From Fundidesulfovibrio soli (lineage in GTDB: Bacteria; Desulfobacterota; Desulfovibrionia; Desulfovibrionales; Desulfovibrionaceae), in the NCBI RefSeq assembly GCF_022808695.1, contig NZ_JAKZKW010000023.1:1-64000 (forward strand): 64,000 nucleotides of DNA, given 5' to 3'. Positions 18,426 through 26,877 of the stretch are shown piece by piece. Each line of letters starts with the position of its first letter. Position 1 is the stretch's first letter. The position numbers were made by a program, and so were the translations under genes. The notes below the pieces were generated by a model. It was given only the letters and a program-made list of their open reading frames with translations. It was not told the DNA's origin and did no database searches.

Positions 18426-19661
18426 GTGATCCTTCGCCTGACCCTCACCGACTTCATGGCCCACAAGGCCACCACGCTCGACCTCGCCCCGGGGTTGAAC
18501 GTGCTCTGCGGCCCCAACAACACGGGCAAGTCCGCCCTGGTTGAGGCCCTGCGTTGCCTGGCCACCAACCCCTCCCGCCGCCACTGCATCCGCCACGGCG
18601 CCACCGAGGCCCGCGTGGAGGCCCTGCTGGACGACGGTTGGCGCGTGGCCTGGGTGCGCCGTAAGGCCTACGCCATTTACGAGCTCCACCCTCCGGGGGA
18701 GGCCGAGCCCCAGATTTTCGCCAAGCTGGGCAAGGGCGGCGTGCCCGAGGAAGTGGCCCGGCGGCTGCGGCTGCCCCTGGTCAGCTTCGAGAAGGGCGAG
18801 GACGTGGACGTGCACCTGGGCGACCAGCGCCACCCCATCTTCCTGCTGGACCGGCCCGGCTCCGTGCTGGCGGACTTCCTGGCCTCCTCCACCGAGAGCG
18901 CGCACCTGATGGCCATGCAGGACCTGCTGCGCGAGAAGGTGCGCCGCGCCCGGACGGACTCGCGCCGCCTGGAGGAGTCCCTGGCCGCAACCGGGCAGGG
19001 CCTGGACCGGCTCGACGCCCTGCCCGGGCTCTCGCTGCGGCTTGAGGATCTTCGCGTCGGCGCGGAGGCCCTGGCCGGGCGGGCCGCCGCTGTGCCCCGG
19101 CTGGAGGCCCGCCTGGGGAAGATGCGCGGACTCTCGACGCGCTCGGCTCAGTTGCAGGCCCGCCTGACTCTTCTTGAGGGCCTCTCGGCCCCCGCGGCCC
19201 CGGCCCCGGCCGCGCCCCTGGCCGAGGCAACAGCACGCCTGCGCGCCCTGCAAGAGCGCACCCGCGCGGCCCAGGCCGCGAGCGCGGCCCTGCTGCCCCT
19301 GGCGGCCCCCCCGGCCCTGGCCCCCGCAGGCCAGCTGGCCCAGGCCTCGGCCCGACTGGAGAGGCTGCGCGCCCAGCGCGACGGGGCCGAACGCCGCGGG
19401 CAGGCCCTTACGGCCCTGGCCACCCCGCCCCCCCTGGCCGACCCCGCCCCCCTGGCCCGGCTCGCCGGGGCCATGGCCACCCTGGCCGCGCGCATCGCCA
19501 AGGGCCAGGCCTGGCTGGCCGGGCGCGAGGCCGAGCTGGCCGCCCTGGGCGAGCGCATCGCCCACCGCCTGGAGCAGGTGGGCGAGTGCCCCTTGTGCGG
19601 CGCGGACCTGGACGCCGCCAAATTCCTGAAAAAGAGGACGCCGGGTCATGAGCCTACCTAG
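18426..19661 (+). CDS. Rad50/SbcC-like N-terminal half: Walker A lobe plus coiled coil and zinc hook
   Basis: This 411-residue protein is the first half of an SMC/Rad50-type ATPase. Walker A is GPNNTGKS (29-36). A helical, Ala/Arg/Leu-rich region of moderate length (about 170-380) follows. The protein ends just after CPLC (Cys388, Cys391), the zinc-hook motif that lies at the apex of Rad50 coiled coils. There is no signature motif and no Walker B here. Both are on the separate protein encoded at 20913-21587. The GTG start is 4 bp after the kinase stop, and the gene overlaps the nuclease gene by 14 bp. Together the genes suggest a Mre11-Rad50-like DNA-end processing complex assembled from split ATPase chains. 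Confidence 0.88.
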   Translation: MILRLTLTDFMAHKATTLDLAPGLNVLCGPNNTGKSALVEALRCLATNPSRRHCIRHGATEARVEALLDDGWRVAWVRRKAYAIYELHPPGEAEPQIFAKLGKGGVPEEVARRLRLPLVSFEKGEDVDVHLGDQRHPIFLLDRPGSVLADFLASSTESAHLMAMQDLLREKVRRARTDSRRLEESLAATGQGLDRLDALPGLSLRLEDLRVGAEALAGRAAAVPRLEARLGKMRGLSTRSAQLQARLTLLEGLSAPAAPAPAAPLAEATARLRALQERTRAAQAASAALLPLAAPPALAPAGQLAQASARLERLRAQRDGAERRGQALTALATPPPLADPAPLARLAGAMATLAARIAKGQAWLAGREAELAALGERIAHRLEQVGECPLCGADLDAAKFLKKRTPGHEPT

Positions 19662-20607
19662 AATCAAGGCCGATGGCCTGATGATCGTCTGCGACCCGCA
19701 CGTGGCCGCCACCCCGCCCGGCCACCGCCTTGAGGGCTACCGGGAGCAGATCCTGGCCAAGCTGGCGGCCTGCCTGGAGCGCGCCCGGGCCTTGAACCTG
19801 CACACGGTCATCGCGGGGGACCTGTTCCACTGGCCGCGCGAGAACCCCAACAGCCTGGTGGTGGAGCTCATCGAGCTGTTCCGGCCGCACCAGCCCTCGG
19901 TGCTGGTGGGCAACCACGACAAGTACCTGGCCCGATTCACCCGCGACGTCTCCCTTGCGGTGCTGGACGCGGCCGGTGCAGTGCGCCTGATCAGCGAGCC
20001 CGGCCCCGCCTTCCTGCTGGAGACGCCCGCGGGAACGGTGCTGGCCGGGGGCTCCCCCGACGGCTCGCATCTGCCTCGCCAGGTGGACCCGGGCGGCGCG
20101 GTGGAGACCATCTGGTTCACCCACCACAACATCACCTTCCCGGACCACGAGGGCCTGGTGCTCGAACCACGGGAGATCCCCGGGCTGGACTGGCTCGTCA
20201 ACGGCCACATCCACCGCCCGCAGCCCATGGTCGCGGCCGGGGCCACGCGCTGGTGCAACCCGGGCAACATCACCCGCCTGACCTTCTCGGCCCGCACCAA
20301 GGCCCGGGTGCCAGCAGCCTCCGTCTGGCGGCCCGGCGCGCAGGAACTGGAGACCTGGCCCGTGCCCGCGCTCCCCTGGGAGAAGGTCTTCCCGGACCAG
20401 CCCTTCGCCCCGGAGCCGGACGCCAAGGAGCGCCACTCCCTGTTTCTCAAGGGCCTGGAGCGCCTGGCCTGGCGGCGCACCCAGGAGGGCCTGGGCCTCA
20501 AGGATTTCCTTTCCGCCAACTTAAGCCCCGAGCATGCGGAGACCCCGCTGATCTGGGAACTCTACGAGGAGGTTGCCGGTGGCAAAGACCGCCCCAAGCG
20601 ACCCTGA
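19648..20607 (+). CDS. Mre11/SbcD-like metallophosphoesterase
   Basis: This 319-residue protein has the complete calcineurin-like nuclease motif set: CDPH (Asp16, His18), GDLFH (Asp58, His61), GNHD (88-91), THHN (His159, His160) and GHIH (186-189). The C-terminal 80 residues could bind the ATPase, as in Mre11 and SbcD. It should cut DNA ends or hairpins in a metal-dependent way together with the split ATPase genes that flank and overlap it. It sits between the two ATPase halves, at the position of the zinc hook in an intact Rad50, which is not the usual sbcD-sbcC order. Confidence 0.9.
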   Translation: MSLPRIKADGLMIVCDPHVAATPPGHRLEGYREQILAKLAACLERARALNLHTVIAGDLFHWPRENPNSLVVELIELFRPHQPSVLVGNHDKYLARFTRDVSLAVLDAAGAVRLISEPGPAFLLETPAGTVLAGGSPDGSHLPRQVDPGGAVETIWFTHHNITFPDHEGLVLEPREIPGLDWLVNGHIHRPQPMVAAGATRWCNPGNITRLTFSARTKARVPAASVWRPGAQELETWPVPALPWEKVFPDQPFAPEPDAKERHSLFLKGLERLAWRRTQEGLGLKDFLSANLSPEHAETPLIWELYEEVAGGKDRPKRP

Positions 20608-20920
20608 CGCCCGGCTGGAGCACGAACTCGGCCAGCTCAAGGCCGAATACGAGAAGCTGCGCGAGGAGCAGGTGCGCGCCGAGCAGACCCTGGCCCATTT
20701 GCAGTCCGAACTGGCAACGCTGGAGGAGCAGGCCCGGGCCGACTACGGCACCGCCGACCCGGCCGAGCTGGAGCGTATGCTCGCGGCCATGCGCGCGGAC
20801 AACGCCCGCCTGGTGGAGGAGTATCGCGAGCACATCCAGTCCGTGCGCGAGGGCCTGACGAATCTTGAGCAGGGCCTGGAGCAGGGCCTGGAGCGGGAAC
20901 CGGGGGGCGGGCGTGGCTGA
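20579..20920 (+). CDS. Small coiled-coil protein, probable descending-arm fragment of the split Rad50
   Basis: This 113-residue protein is almost entirely charged heptad-like helix (such as LEHELGQLKAEYEKLREEQ) with no Cys and no enzymatic motif. The GTG at 20579 is preceded by GAGGAGG and overlaps the nuclease gene by 29 bp. Its end overlaps the C-terminal ATPase gene by 8 bp in another frame. In a one-piece Rad50 this place, between hook and C-terminal lobe, is occupied by the returning coiled coil, so it most likely pairs with the helix of the N-terminal half. An independent adaptor role cannot be excluded. Confidence 0.75.
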   Translation: MAKTAPSDPDARLEHELGQLKAEYEKLREEQVRAEQTLAHLQSELATLEEQARADYGTADPAELERMLAAMRADNARLVEEYREHIQSVREGLTNLEQGLEQGLEREPGGGRG

Positions 20921-21587
20921 GGAGCTGGACGCCCTGCGCCGCGAGCTCGAAGGGCTGGAGCGCCGTGCCGGCCGCCTGGAGGGCCGCGCCGAGGCCCTGG
21001 TGCGCGAGCATCAGCGCCTGCGCCGCGAGCTTCAGGCCGTGCGCGATTTCCTGGAGATGGCCCCCAAGGCGCAGGACCGCCTGGAGGACCTCTCCCGCGA
21101 GTTGTTCGGGGAGCTCATGGAGGAGGTGGAGGCCAACCTGACCCACGCCGTGCGCGAGATCCTCGGGCAGGACCGCAAGGTGGTCAGCCGCAGGGAGGTC
21201 AAGAACGGCAAGTTCTTCATCAACCTGGAGATGGAGCAGCAGGGCGGCACCGAGGACATCCTCACCGGCCAGGGCGGCTCGGTCTGCAACATCCTCTCCG
21301 TGGGGCTGCGCCTGATCGGCCTGGCCCAGCTCGACCCCCAAACCCACCGCCGCTTCCTGGTGCTCGACGAGCAGGACTGCTGGCTGCGCCCGGAGCTGGT
21401 CTCCAGCTTCGCCCGGCTCATCGCCTCCATAGGCGAGCGCCTGGGCCTGCAGGTGCTCTACATCAGCCACCACGCCGTGGACGCCTTCTACGGCCACGCC
21501 AGCCGGGTGTTCCAGCTCTCCCCCGGGCGCGACGGCGTTCGGGTGGACGTGCTCACCGACAAGGCCGCCAGCCAACCACTGGAATAG
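20913..21587 (+). CDS. Rad50/SbcC-like C-terminal half: signature and Walker B lobe
   Basis: This 224-residue protein opens with about 60 residues of coiled coil. It then carries an ABC-type signature region LTGQGGSVCNILS (117-129), Walker B FLVLDEQD (148-155) with catalytic Glu153, and the switch YISHH (183-187). It lacks a Walker A, which is on the N-terminal half encoded at 18426-19661, so an active ATPase needs both chains. The signature is a degenerate form of LSGGE. GTG at 20913 is preferred because it is coupled to the preceding gene. It is the last gene of the operon. Confidence 0.88.
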   Translation: MAEELDALRRELEGLERRAGRLEGRAEALVREHQRLRRELQAVRDFLEMAPKAQDRLEDLSRELFGELMEEVEANLTHAVREILGQDRKVVSRREVKNGKFFINLEMEQQGGTEDILTGQGGSVCNILSVGLRLIGLAQLDPQTHRRFLVLDEQDCWLRPELVSSFARLIASIGERLGLQVLYISHHAVDAFYGHASRVFQLSPGRDGVRVDVLTDKAASQPLE

Positions 21588-21632
21588 CCCCGAGTGTTTG
21601 CCACGTTTCAGGCGAGGCGAGGCGTTGTGGGT

Positions 21633-21715
21633 CCAGCTGTGGCCTCCCCGGGGCCGAACTGTCTGATGTTCTTCAAATACAGCGGACAGTTCGGCCCCGG
21701 GGAGGCCACGGCTGG
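21633..21715. repeat. 31-bp inverted repeat, hairpin H2
   Basis: Bases 21633-21663 pair with 21685-21715 over 31 bp with one G-U type position, leaving a 21-nt loop that contains TTCTTCAAATA. It lies 45 bp after the split-Rad50 operon, between convergent genes. No T-run follows, so it is not a classical terminator. The loop sequence is shared with hairpin H1 at 1-37 although the stems are unrelated. Confidence 0.85.
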
Positions 21716-21732
21716 AGCCGAGACAAGCAAGA

Positions 21733-21772
21733 GCCTCCGGCGGCCAAAGGGAGTTCCTCCCTTTGGAATCCC
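21733..21772 (+). repeat. 3'-end repeat module R2
   Basis: GCCTCCGGCGGCC is followed by a hairpin with AAAGGG arms and then GGAATCCC. The same design is at 139-215 and 34699-34736. It reads in the direction of the upstream operon ending at 21587 and stands 17 bp after hairpin H2. Confidence 0.65.
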
Positions 21773-21799
21773 ATATGGGGTGCGGGGGAGGGCGGCCGT

Positions 21800-22660
21800 C
21801 TAGGTCCAGAGCCCCTTGGCCTCGCGCCTGGCCTTCAAATCCTCAAGAACTTCGTAGGGTACGCGCAGCGTCCCGCGCCCCGCGCCCAGCCGCACGCCCG
21901 GCTTGGCCCGGCCGTGGAAGTCCGACCCGCCGCACACGCCCATGTCCAGCCTGCGGGCTAGTTCAATATACTCGCGGGTGCGGGTCTGGGAGTGGTCGGT
22001 GTAGTAGGCCTCCAGCGCGTCCACACCCAGGTCGCGGCAGGCGCGGACGAGTTCTTCCAGGGGGCGTCCGTTGAGGCCCAGCAGGTAGGGGTGGGCCAGG
22101 GCCACCGTGGCCTGGGCCTCGTGCAGGCAGGCCACGGCCTCCTCCAGGGGCAGGCTCGGCTTGGGGGCGTAGGCCAGGCCCTGGCGGCCCAGATATTTGC
22201 GGAAGGCGGCCTCGTAGCTCTTCACCGCCCCGCGCTCCACCAGGATGCGGGCCATGTGCGGCCTGCCCACCGTCCCCTGGGCCGAGTCCAGCAGCTGCTG
22301 GTAGTCGATATCCATCCCCAGGGCGCGCAGCTTGTCCACCATGTACTGGTTGCGGGCCTCGCGTCCGCCCAGGATGCCCGCCAGGGATGCCCGCAGGGCG
22401 TCCGCCTCGCGGTGGCGCACCCACAGCCCGAGCACGTGCATGGTGCGGCCCTGGAAACTGGCGGAAAGCTCGCACCCGGGCACCACCTCCATGCCGGTCT
22501 CGGCCCCGGCCTCCAGGGCTTCGTCCAGGCCGTCCATGGTGTCGTGATCGGTGATGGCCAGCGCGCCGAGCCCTGCCTCGGCGGCCATGCACACCAGTTC
22601 GCCCGGCGGGAATTCGCCGTCGGAGAAGCTGGTGTGGGTGTGCAGGTCTATGGGGCCCAT
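21800..22660 (-). CDS. PHP-domain phosphoesterase (RNase AM / nucleoside bisphosphate phosphatase family)
   Basis: This 286-residue protein has the PHP metal site: HTHTSFSDG near the start, ITDHDT, GCELSA, ALAHPYLL and GGSDFHG near the end. The order and length match the YciV/RNase AM family, which removes nucleotides from 5' ends of RNA and hydrolyses 3',5'-nucleoside bisphosphates. The exact substrate is inferred by family. It converges on the split Rad50 operon with hairpin H2 and module R2 between them. Confidence 0.9.
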   Translation of the reverse strand: MGPIDLHTHTSFSDGEFPPGELVCMAAEAGLGALAITDHDTMDGLDEALEAGAETGMEVVPGCELSASFQGRTMHVLGLWVRHREADALRASLAGILGGREARNQYMVDKLRALGMDIDYQQLLDSAQGTVGRPHMARILVERGAVKSYEAAFRKYLGRQGLAYAPKPSLPLEEAVACLHEAQATVALAHPYLLGLNGRPLEELVRACRDLGVDALEAYYTDHSQTRTREYIELARRLDMGVCGGSDFHGRAKPGVRLGAGRGTLRVPYEVLEDLKARREAKGLWT

Positions 22661-22763
22661 GTCTTGAGGCTAGGGGCAAAGGCCCCGGGCGTCAACGCAA
22701 GCCTTGAGCACGGCGCGAAGCTGGAGTATGAAGCGCGTACATCACACCGGAGGCATCGTCATC

Positions 22764-22967
22764 ATGTCCATTTCGCCCCAGCTGCTCGAAATCCTGGCCT
22801 GTCCCAAATGCAAGGGCGCGCTCGCCCCGGCCGCCCAGGGCGAAGGGTTGGCCTGCGCCGCTTGCGGCGTCGTCTACCCCATCCGCGAGGACATCCCCAT
22901 CATGCTGGTGGAGGAAGCCGTGGAGCTCTCCAAATGGGAAGCGGGGGAGCGTCAGTCAAAGCACTAG
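22764..22967 (+). CDS. Trm112-family zinc-binding protein
   Basis: This 67-residue protein (ISPQLLEILACPKCKG ... CAACGVVYPIREDIPIML) is a bacterial Trm112/YcaR homologue. CPKC and CAAC form the zinc site. Relatives activate methyltransferases or act in small-molecule metabolism, but the partner here is unknown. The ATG at 22764 starts the conserved region and has GGAGG about 11 bases upstream. Confidence 0.88.
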   Translation: MSISPQLLEILACPKCKGALAPAAQGEGLACAACGVVYPIREDIPIMLVEEAVELSKWEAGERQSKH

Positions 22968-23053
22968 CGCCTTGACACTCCTAGCCAAGTGCTTACCTCA
23001 CCAGAATATTGCGCGGCCTCGTCCGAGGCCGCCGCGCAGCGAGGTGAACCCGG

Positions 23054-23506
23054 ATGGCCAAGCTGAACTGGAACCCCTGGATGGGTCTGGCCGACATGAA
23101 GGCCGAGTTGGACCACATCCTCAATGAGGCCGCCCGCAAGGGGCGGGCCCCCAAATCCGTGGCGGACAAGGCCTACTTCTGGGCCCCGGCCGCCGACGTG
23201 ATGGAAACGGCCCAGGCCTTCGTGATCACCGTGGAGCTGCCCGGCGTGGAGCGCGAGGACGTGGCCGTGGAGGTCAAGACGCGCACCCTGTGGGTCTACG
23301 GCGAACGCCGCTTCGAGAAGATCTGCGAGGGCGAGGGCGTGTACCACTCCCTTGAGCGCTCCTACGGCCCCTTCGCCAGGCGTTTCGCCCTGCCCAAGGG
23401 CGTGGACCGCGCCGGGGTGGCAGCCGTTTTCAAAAACGGCCTGCTGGAGATCACCCTGCCCAAGGAACGGCAGGAAGCCCGCCGCCGCCGCATCCACATC
23501 GCATGA
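23054..23506 (+). CDS. Small heat-shock protein (Hsp20 family)
   Basis: This 150-residue chaperone has an alpha-crystallin domain at about 45-140. [37 protein letters not shown] and the closing [12 protein letters not shown] are Hsp20 hallmarks. It should hold unfolding proteins in the cytoplasm. GAGGTGA precedes the ATG. The htpX gene 110 bp downstream, another envelope and protein-quality gene, may be cotranscribed. Confidence 0.95.
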   Translation: MAKLNWNPWMGLADMKAELDHILNEAARKGRAPKSVADKAYFWAPAADVMETAQAFVITVELPGVEREDVAVEVKTRTLWVYGERRFEKICEGEGVYHSLERSYGPFARRFALPKGVDRAGVAAVFKNGLLEITLPKERQEARRRRIHIA

Positions 23507-23615
23507 CACCCCTGCCTCCCATGCGGCGTCGCCCCGGGTGGGTACGCCGCAGGCGCGCTCCGCGCGTCCCCTTTTGCAAGCCAAACAGACACTTTCCCTC
23601 CAGGAGGAGAGAACA

Positions 23616-24470
23616 ATGACCAGCCAGATCAAGACCGCCCTGCTGTTGGGCGTCCTGACCGCCGTTCTCGTGCTCATGGGTTCGGCCATGGGCGGACGCA
23701 CCGGCATGATCATCGCCTTCGGGCTCGCCCTCGTCATGAACGTGGGCAGCTACTGGTTCTCCGACAAGATCGTGCTGCGCATGTACCAGGCACAGGAGCT
23801 CACCGAGGCCGACGCCCCGGGCCTGTTCGACCTGGTGGCCCAGCTGTCCCGCAACGCCGGGCTGCCCATGCCCAAGGTCTACCTGATCCCCCAGGAGCAG
23901 CCCAACGCCTTCGCCACTGGCCGCAACCCCGAAAACGCCGCCGTGGCCGTCACCGAGGGGCTCCTGCGCCTGGTGAGCCCGGACGAACTGGCCGGGGTGC
24001 TGGCCCACGAGATGGGCCACATCAAGAACCGCGACATCCTGGTGCAGACCGTGGCTTCGGTCGTGGCCGGAGCCATCACCAGCCTGGCGAGCATGATCAA
24101 GTGGGGCGCCATCTTCGGCATGGGCCGCTCAAGCGACGAGGAGGGCGGCGGCGGTGGCATCAGCGCCATCTTCATGGCCATCCTGGCCCCCATCGCGGCC
24201 ATGCTCATCCAGATGGCCATCTCGCGCTCCCGCGAGTACCTGGCGGACGAGACCGGCGCGAAGCTGGCGGGCAACCCCCTGCCCCTGGCCGGTGCGCTCA
24301 AGAAGCTCGATGACTACGCCCACGCCGTGCCCATGCAGGGCGCCAACCCGGCCACGGAGAGCATGTTCATCGTGAATCCGCTCAGCGGCGGGGGCATCGC
24401 CGGGCTGTTCTCCACCCATCCGCCCACCGAGGAGCGCATCCGCAGGCTGCGCGCCATGGCGGGGAGGTAA
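23616..24470 (+). CDS. htpX: HtpX-like membrane zinc metalloprotease
   Basis: This 284-residue M48 protease has two N-terminal membrane segments (about 8-25 and 30-48), the HEMGH zinc motif (131-135), a further hydrophobic pair (about 150-165 and 185-200) and the third zinc ligand in [11 protein letters not shown]. It should degrade damaged membrane proteins. AGGAGG precedes the ATG at 23616, and the longer open frame upstream has no such site. Confidence 0.96.
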   Translation: MTSQIKTALLLGVLTAVLVLMGSAMGGRTGMIIAFGLALVMNVGSYWFSDKIVLRMYQAQELTEADAPGLFDLVAQLSRNAGLPMPKVYLIPQEQPNAFATGRNPENAAVAVTEGLLRLVSPDELAGVLAHEMGHIKNRDILVQTVASVVAGAITSLASMIKWGAIFGMGRSSDEEGGGGGISAIFMAILAPIAAMLIQMAISRSREYLADETGAKLAGNPLPLAGALKKLDDYAHAVPMQGANPATESMFIVNPLSGGGIAGLFSTHPPTEERIRRLRAMAGR

Positions 24471-24532
24471 AGAGCCTAGAGGAGAGGATGAGCGGTGGTT
24501 CGCCGCCGCCGCCTTCCAGGAAGGAGGCGACC

Positions 24533-24982
24533 ATGACCGAGACGTTCAAGCTCGAAATGACCAGGGTCTTCAAGGCTGAACCGGGCAGGGTCTACGAGGC
24601 ATGGACCAGCGCGGACCGGCTCAAGCGCTGGCTGCTGCCCCACGACAGCTTCAAGGCCGAGGCCAAGGTGGACGCGAAGCCCGGCGGGGAGTTCCGCATG
24701 GACATGGCCGGGCGCATCGGAAACGACGACGTGTCGGGATACGCCACCGGCGAATACCGGGAAGTTGTCCCCGGGGAGAAGCTCGTCTTCACCTGGAACT
24801 GGCACAACAAGCTCGCGAACGAGGTGATGCCCGAGACTCTCATCGCCGTGACCTTCGCGTCAAAGGACGGCGGCACGGAACTGAGCCTCGTCCACGACAG
24901 GTTCATCACCCCCGGCCTGCGCGACGAGTACACCTCCGGCTGGCTCAACTGCTTCAAGAATCTCGACGCGCTGCTGGGCTGA
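24533..24982 (+). CDS. SRPBCC/AHSA1-domain protein
   Basis: This 149-residue protein is a START-like (Aha1 C-terminal type) fold: FKAEPGRVYEAWTSADRLKRWLLP, GGEFRMDM and the C-terminal SGWLNCFKNLDALL helix are typical. Members bind hydrophobic ligands or act as co-chaperones, and the specific role here is unknown. AAGGAGG lies ahead of the ATG at 24533. Confidence 0.88.
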   Translation: MTETFKLEMTRVFKAEPGRVYEAWTSADRLKRWLLPHDSFKAEAKVDAKPGGEFRMDMAGRIGNDDVSGYATGEYREVVPGEKLVFTWNWHNKLANEVMPETLIAVTFASKDGGTELSLVHDRFITPGLRDEYTSGWLNCFKNLDALLG

Positions 24983-25005
24983 CAGTCCTCGGAGTTCGAT
25001 GAAAA

Positions 25006-25039
25006 AAAGCGGGCCCCGTCGCAAGACGGGGCCCGCTTT
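25006..25039. terminator. Bidirectional intrinsic terminator
   Basis: A perfect 15-bp stem with AAAGCGGGCCCCGTC arms closes a GCAA loop and is flanked by A-run and T-rich ends. It lies between the convergent genes ending at 24982 and 25062 and can serve both. Confidence 0.9.
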
Positions 25040-25061
25040 ATTGATCGTAAAGGCTTGTGGG

Positions 25062-25691
25062 CTAGGCTTTCAGCGCGGCCTCGATGTCCGCGATGAGCCC
25101 GGGGTGCACCTCGAAGTTGCACTCCTGGGCGCGGGCCACGAATTCCTTGGCCTTGGCGGGCTCGCCTTTTTCAAGGTAGGCCAGGGCCAGGTTGTTCCAG
25201 GCCGGGCCGAACTTGGGGTGGAGCTCCACGGCGCGGCTGCTCATCTGGATGGATTCGTCCAGCTCACCGGCCATGAACAGCGCGCTGCCCAGGGTGCCGA
25301 AGGCCTGTACGAACTGGGAATCCAGCTTGACGGCCTGGCGCAGGGCCTTGATGGCCTTTTCCACGTCGCCCATCTGCAGCAGGCAGAAGCCGATGTTGCC
25401 GTGGGGCACGGCGAAGCGGGCGCGGGCTTTGACCGCGGCGGTGTTGTAGCGCAGGCAGGCCTCGATGTCGCCGTCGTTCATGGCCAGGCCGCCCAGCTGC
25501 ACGTAGGCTTCGGCCATGGTGGGGGAGCGCTCGGCCGCCCGCACGAAGCAGGTCTTGGCGTCCTCGTAGCGGCGCTTGGAGATGTAGGCCACGCCCAGGT
25601 TGTAGTGGGAGGAGGCGCACTGGTCGTTCTTGCGCAGCTTCTCTTCCAGGCCTGCGATGTGGTCGTCGATGTTGTCGGCGTATTGGACCAT
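25062..25691 (-). CDS. TPR-repeat protein
   Basis: This 209-residue soluble protein is made of about five tandem TPR units (residues 25-200), such as SSHYNLGVAYISKRRYEDAK and AWNNLALAYLEKGEPAKAKE. TPRs mediate protein contacts, and no catalytic domain is present. It is the third gene of a probable operon with the unknown protein at 25725-26078 and the Cys-cluster protein at 26081-26749. Confidence 0.9.
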   Translation of the reverse strand: MVQYADNIDDHIAGLEEKLRKNDQCASSHYNLGVAYISKRRYEDAKTCFVRAAERSPTMAEAYVQLGGLAMNDGDIEACLRYNTAAVKARARFAVPHGNIGFCLLQMGDVEKAIKALRQAVKLDSQFVQAFGTLGSALFMAGELDESIQMSSRAVELHPKFGPAWNNLALAYLEKGEPAKAKEFVARAQECNFEVHPGLIADIEAALKA

Positions 25692-25724
25692 TGGATCACC
25701 CCGATTGTGTATTTCCGTGAAGGC

Positions 25725-26078
25725 CTAGAGGCCCTTTTCGCTGTCGAGGAGCTTGGAGTACCACAGCACGAAGTCGTACATGCCCCTGAAGCGCTCCGCG
25801 TTGTTGACCACCCCCACGCACATCTCCCAGGCTCCTGCGGAGTAGTCGGTCCCGGTGGCCGTGCCCTCGGGCACGCTCTTGATGAAGTCGTTCATCAGCT
25901 GCTGTGACGTGCGCTTGGTGGTGTCGATGCGCATGTCGATGGGCTCGAAGGGTTTCTGGAAGGGATCCCAGTTGTCGTAGCCCAGTTTGTCGATGAACTT
26001 GCGCCTGCGCGGCGGGATGCTCTCGTAGATGGCGCGTTTCTGCGCCTCTTCCTCGGGGGTGAGGGGGCATACTGCCAC
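25725..26078 (-). CDS. Conserved-looking protein of unknown function
   Basis: I do not recognise this 117-residue soluble protein. It is rich in aromatic and charged residues (KFIDKLGYDNWDPFQKPFEP, FVLWYSKLLDSEKG), has one Cys, and lacks a signal or membrane segment. It starts 3 bp after the stop of the Cys-cluster protein, so translational coupling suggests a joint function, perhaps as a partner of that putative metalloprotein. Confidence 0.75.
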   Translation of the reverse strand: MAVCPLTPEEEAQKRAIYESIPPRRRKFIDKLGYDNWDPFQKPFEPIDMRIDTTKRTSQQLMNDFIKSVPEGTATGTDYSAGAWEMCVGVVNNAERFRGMYDFVLWYSKLLDSEKGL

Positions 26079-26080
26079 GA

Positions 26081-26749
26081 TCAGTCCTCCTTGGGCTCCT
26101 TGAGAGCGAAGAATTCCTCGTCATAGCTGCTGAGCATGGCCATGGAGACGGGCACCAGCATCTCGCCAACGTAGGCTTCCTTGCTGCCCGCGCGCTCGGC
26201 CACGCGCCTGGAGAGCTCCAGCAGCCGCTCCTGCAGCTTGGCGATGTTCACCGCCGGGTACTTGCCGCCCGGTTCGAAACCGGACTTGCCGCACACGCGC
26301 AGCTTGCCGGCCACGTTGAGCGGAGCGCCGTAGAGGCGGCAGGTCACGGGGCGGGCGTCGTACATCTGGCAGCGGTTGTCATCGGCGAGCAGGGCGCAGC
26401 GGATGCGCTCGCGGGCGAAGTCCTCGATGATGCGCTCCTCGGGCACTCCGGCTTTGACGGCCTTCCAGGCCTTGTGCTTGAGGCGGTAGTGCTCGCGGTC
26501 GGAGCGGTTGGCCGCCTCGGTGAGCAGGTAGCGGGAGTCGCCCTTGGGGTAACGCTTGTTGAACTGGGCGTTGATGTACAGGGCCTCCACCAGGCTCACG
26601 TCGAAGGGCGCGTGGCAGCAGTCGGCGCAGGCCACTTCGCAGCGCACCTGCTCGGGGCAGGCGGCCTTGACCTTGTCGAACACGGCGTCGACCTCAGCCA
26701 CCAGAGCCTCGTAATCGGCGAAAATGTCGGAAAAGTCGGCTTCTATCAC
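26081..26749 (-). CDS. YkgJ-family CxxxCxxCC cluster protein
   Basis: This 222-residue protein has Cys37, Cys41, Cys44 and Cys45 (CEVACADCC) followed by CALLADDNRCQMYDARPVTCRLYGAP, the layout of the YkgJ/UPF0153 family thought to bind zinc or an Fe-S cluster. The function is unknown. The GTG at 26749 has GGGAGA in position and begins the conserved part; the frame upstream is not credible. It is the first gene of a three-gene operon with an unknown protein and a TPR protein. Confidence 0.85.
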   Translation of the reverse strand: MIEADFSDIFADYEALVAEVDAVFDKVKAACPEQVRCEVACADCCHAPFDVSLVEALYINAQFNKRYPKGDSRYLLTEAANRSDREHYRLKHKAWKAVKAGVPEERIIEDFARERIRCALLADDNRCQMYDARPVTCRLYGAPLNVAGKLRVCGKSGFEPGGKYPAVNIAKLQERLLELSRRVAERAGSKEAYVGEMLVPVSMAMLSSYDEEFFALKEPKED

Positions 26750-26820
26750 ATCGTCTCCCTGCCGCGCCAGCGGCAGCCAGTGATATAAGTTCGCCCCGGG
26801 CAGGGGCAAGAGCAAACAAG

Positions 26821-26857
26821 CAGGCGGGAGCGCGCCGCAGGGGCGCGCTCCCGCCTG
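26821..26857 (-). terminator. Terminator of the ferredoxin gene
   Basis: A perfect 16-bp stem (CAGGCGGGAGCGCGCC arm) with a 5-nt loop lies 20 bp after the ferredoxin stop. On the minus strand it is followed by CTTGTTTGCTC. It separates the ferredoxin from the downstream YkgJ operon. Confidence 0.75.
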
Positions 26858-26877
26858 AAAGAAAACCGGGGAAGGGA

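Noticed and set aside
22959-22994. Possible CIRCE heat-shock operator (AAGCACT ... AGTGCTT) before the Hsp20 gene
   Set aside because: Arms are only 7 bp, the spacing is 22 instead of 9, and one arm overlaps the previous stop codon. It does not match TTAGCACTC-N9-GAGTGCTAA.
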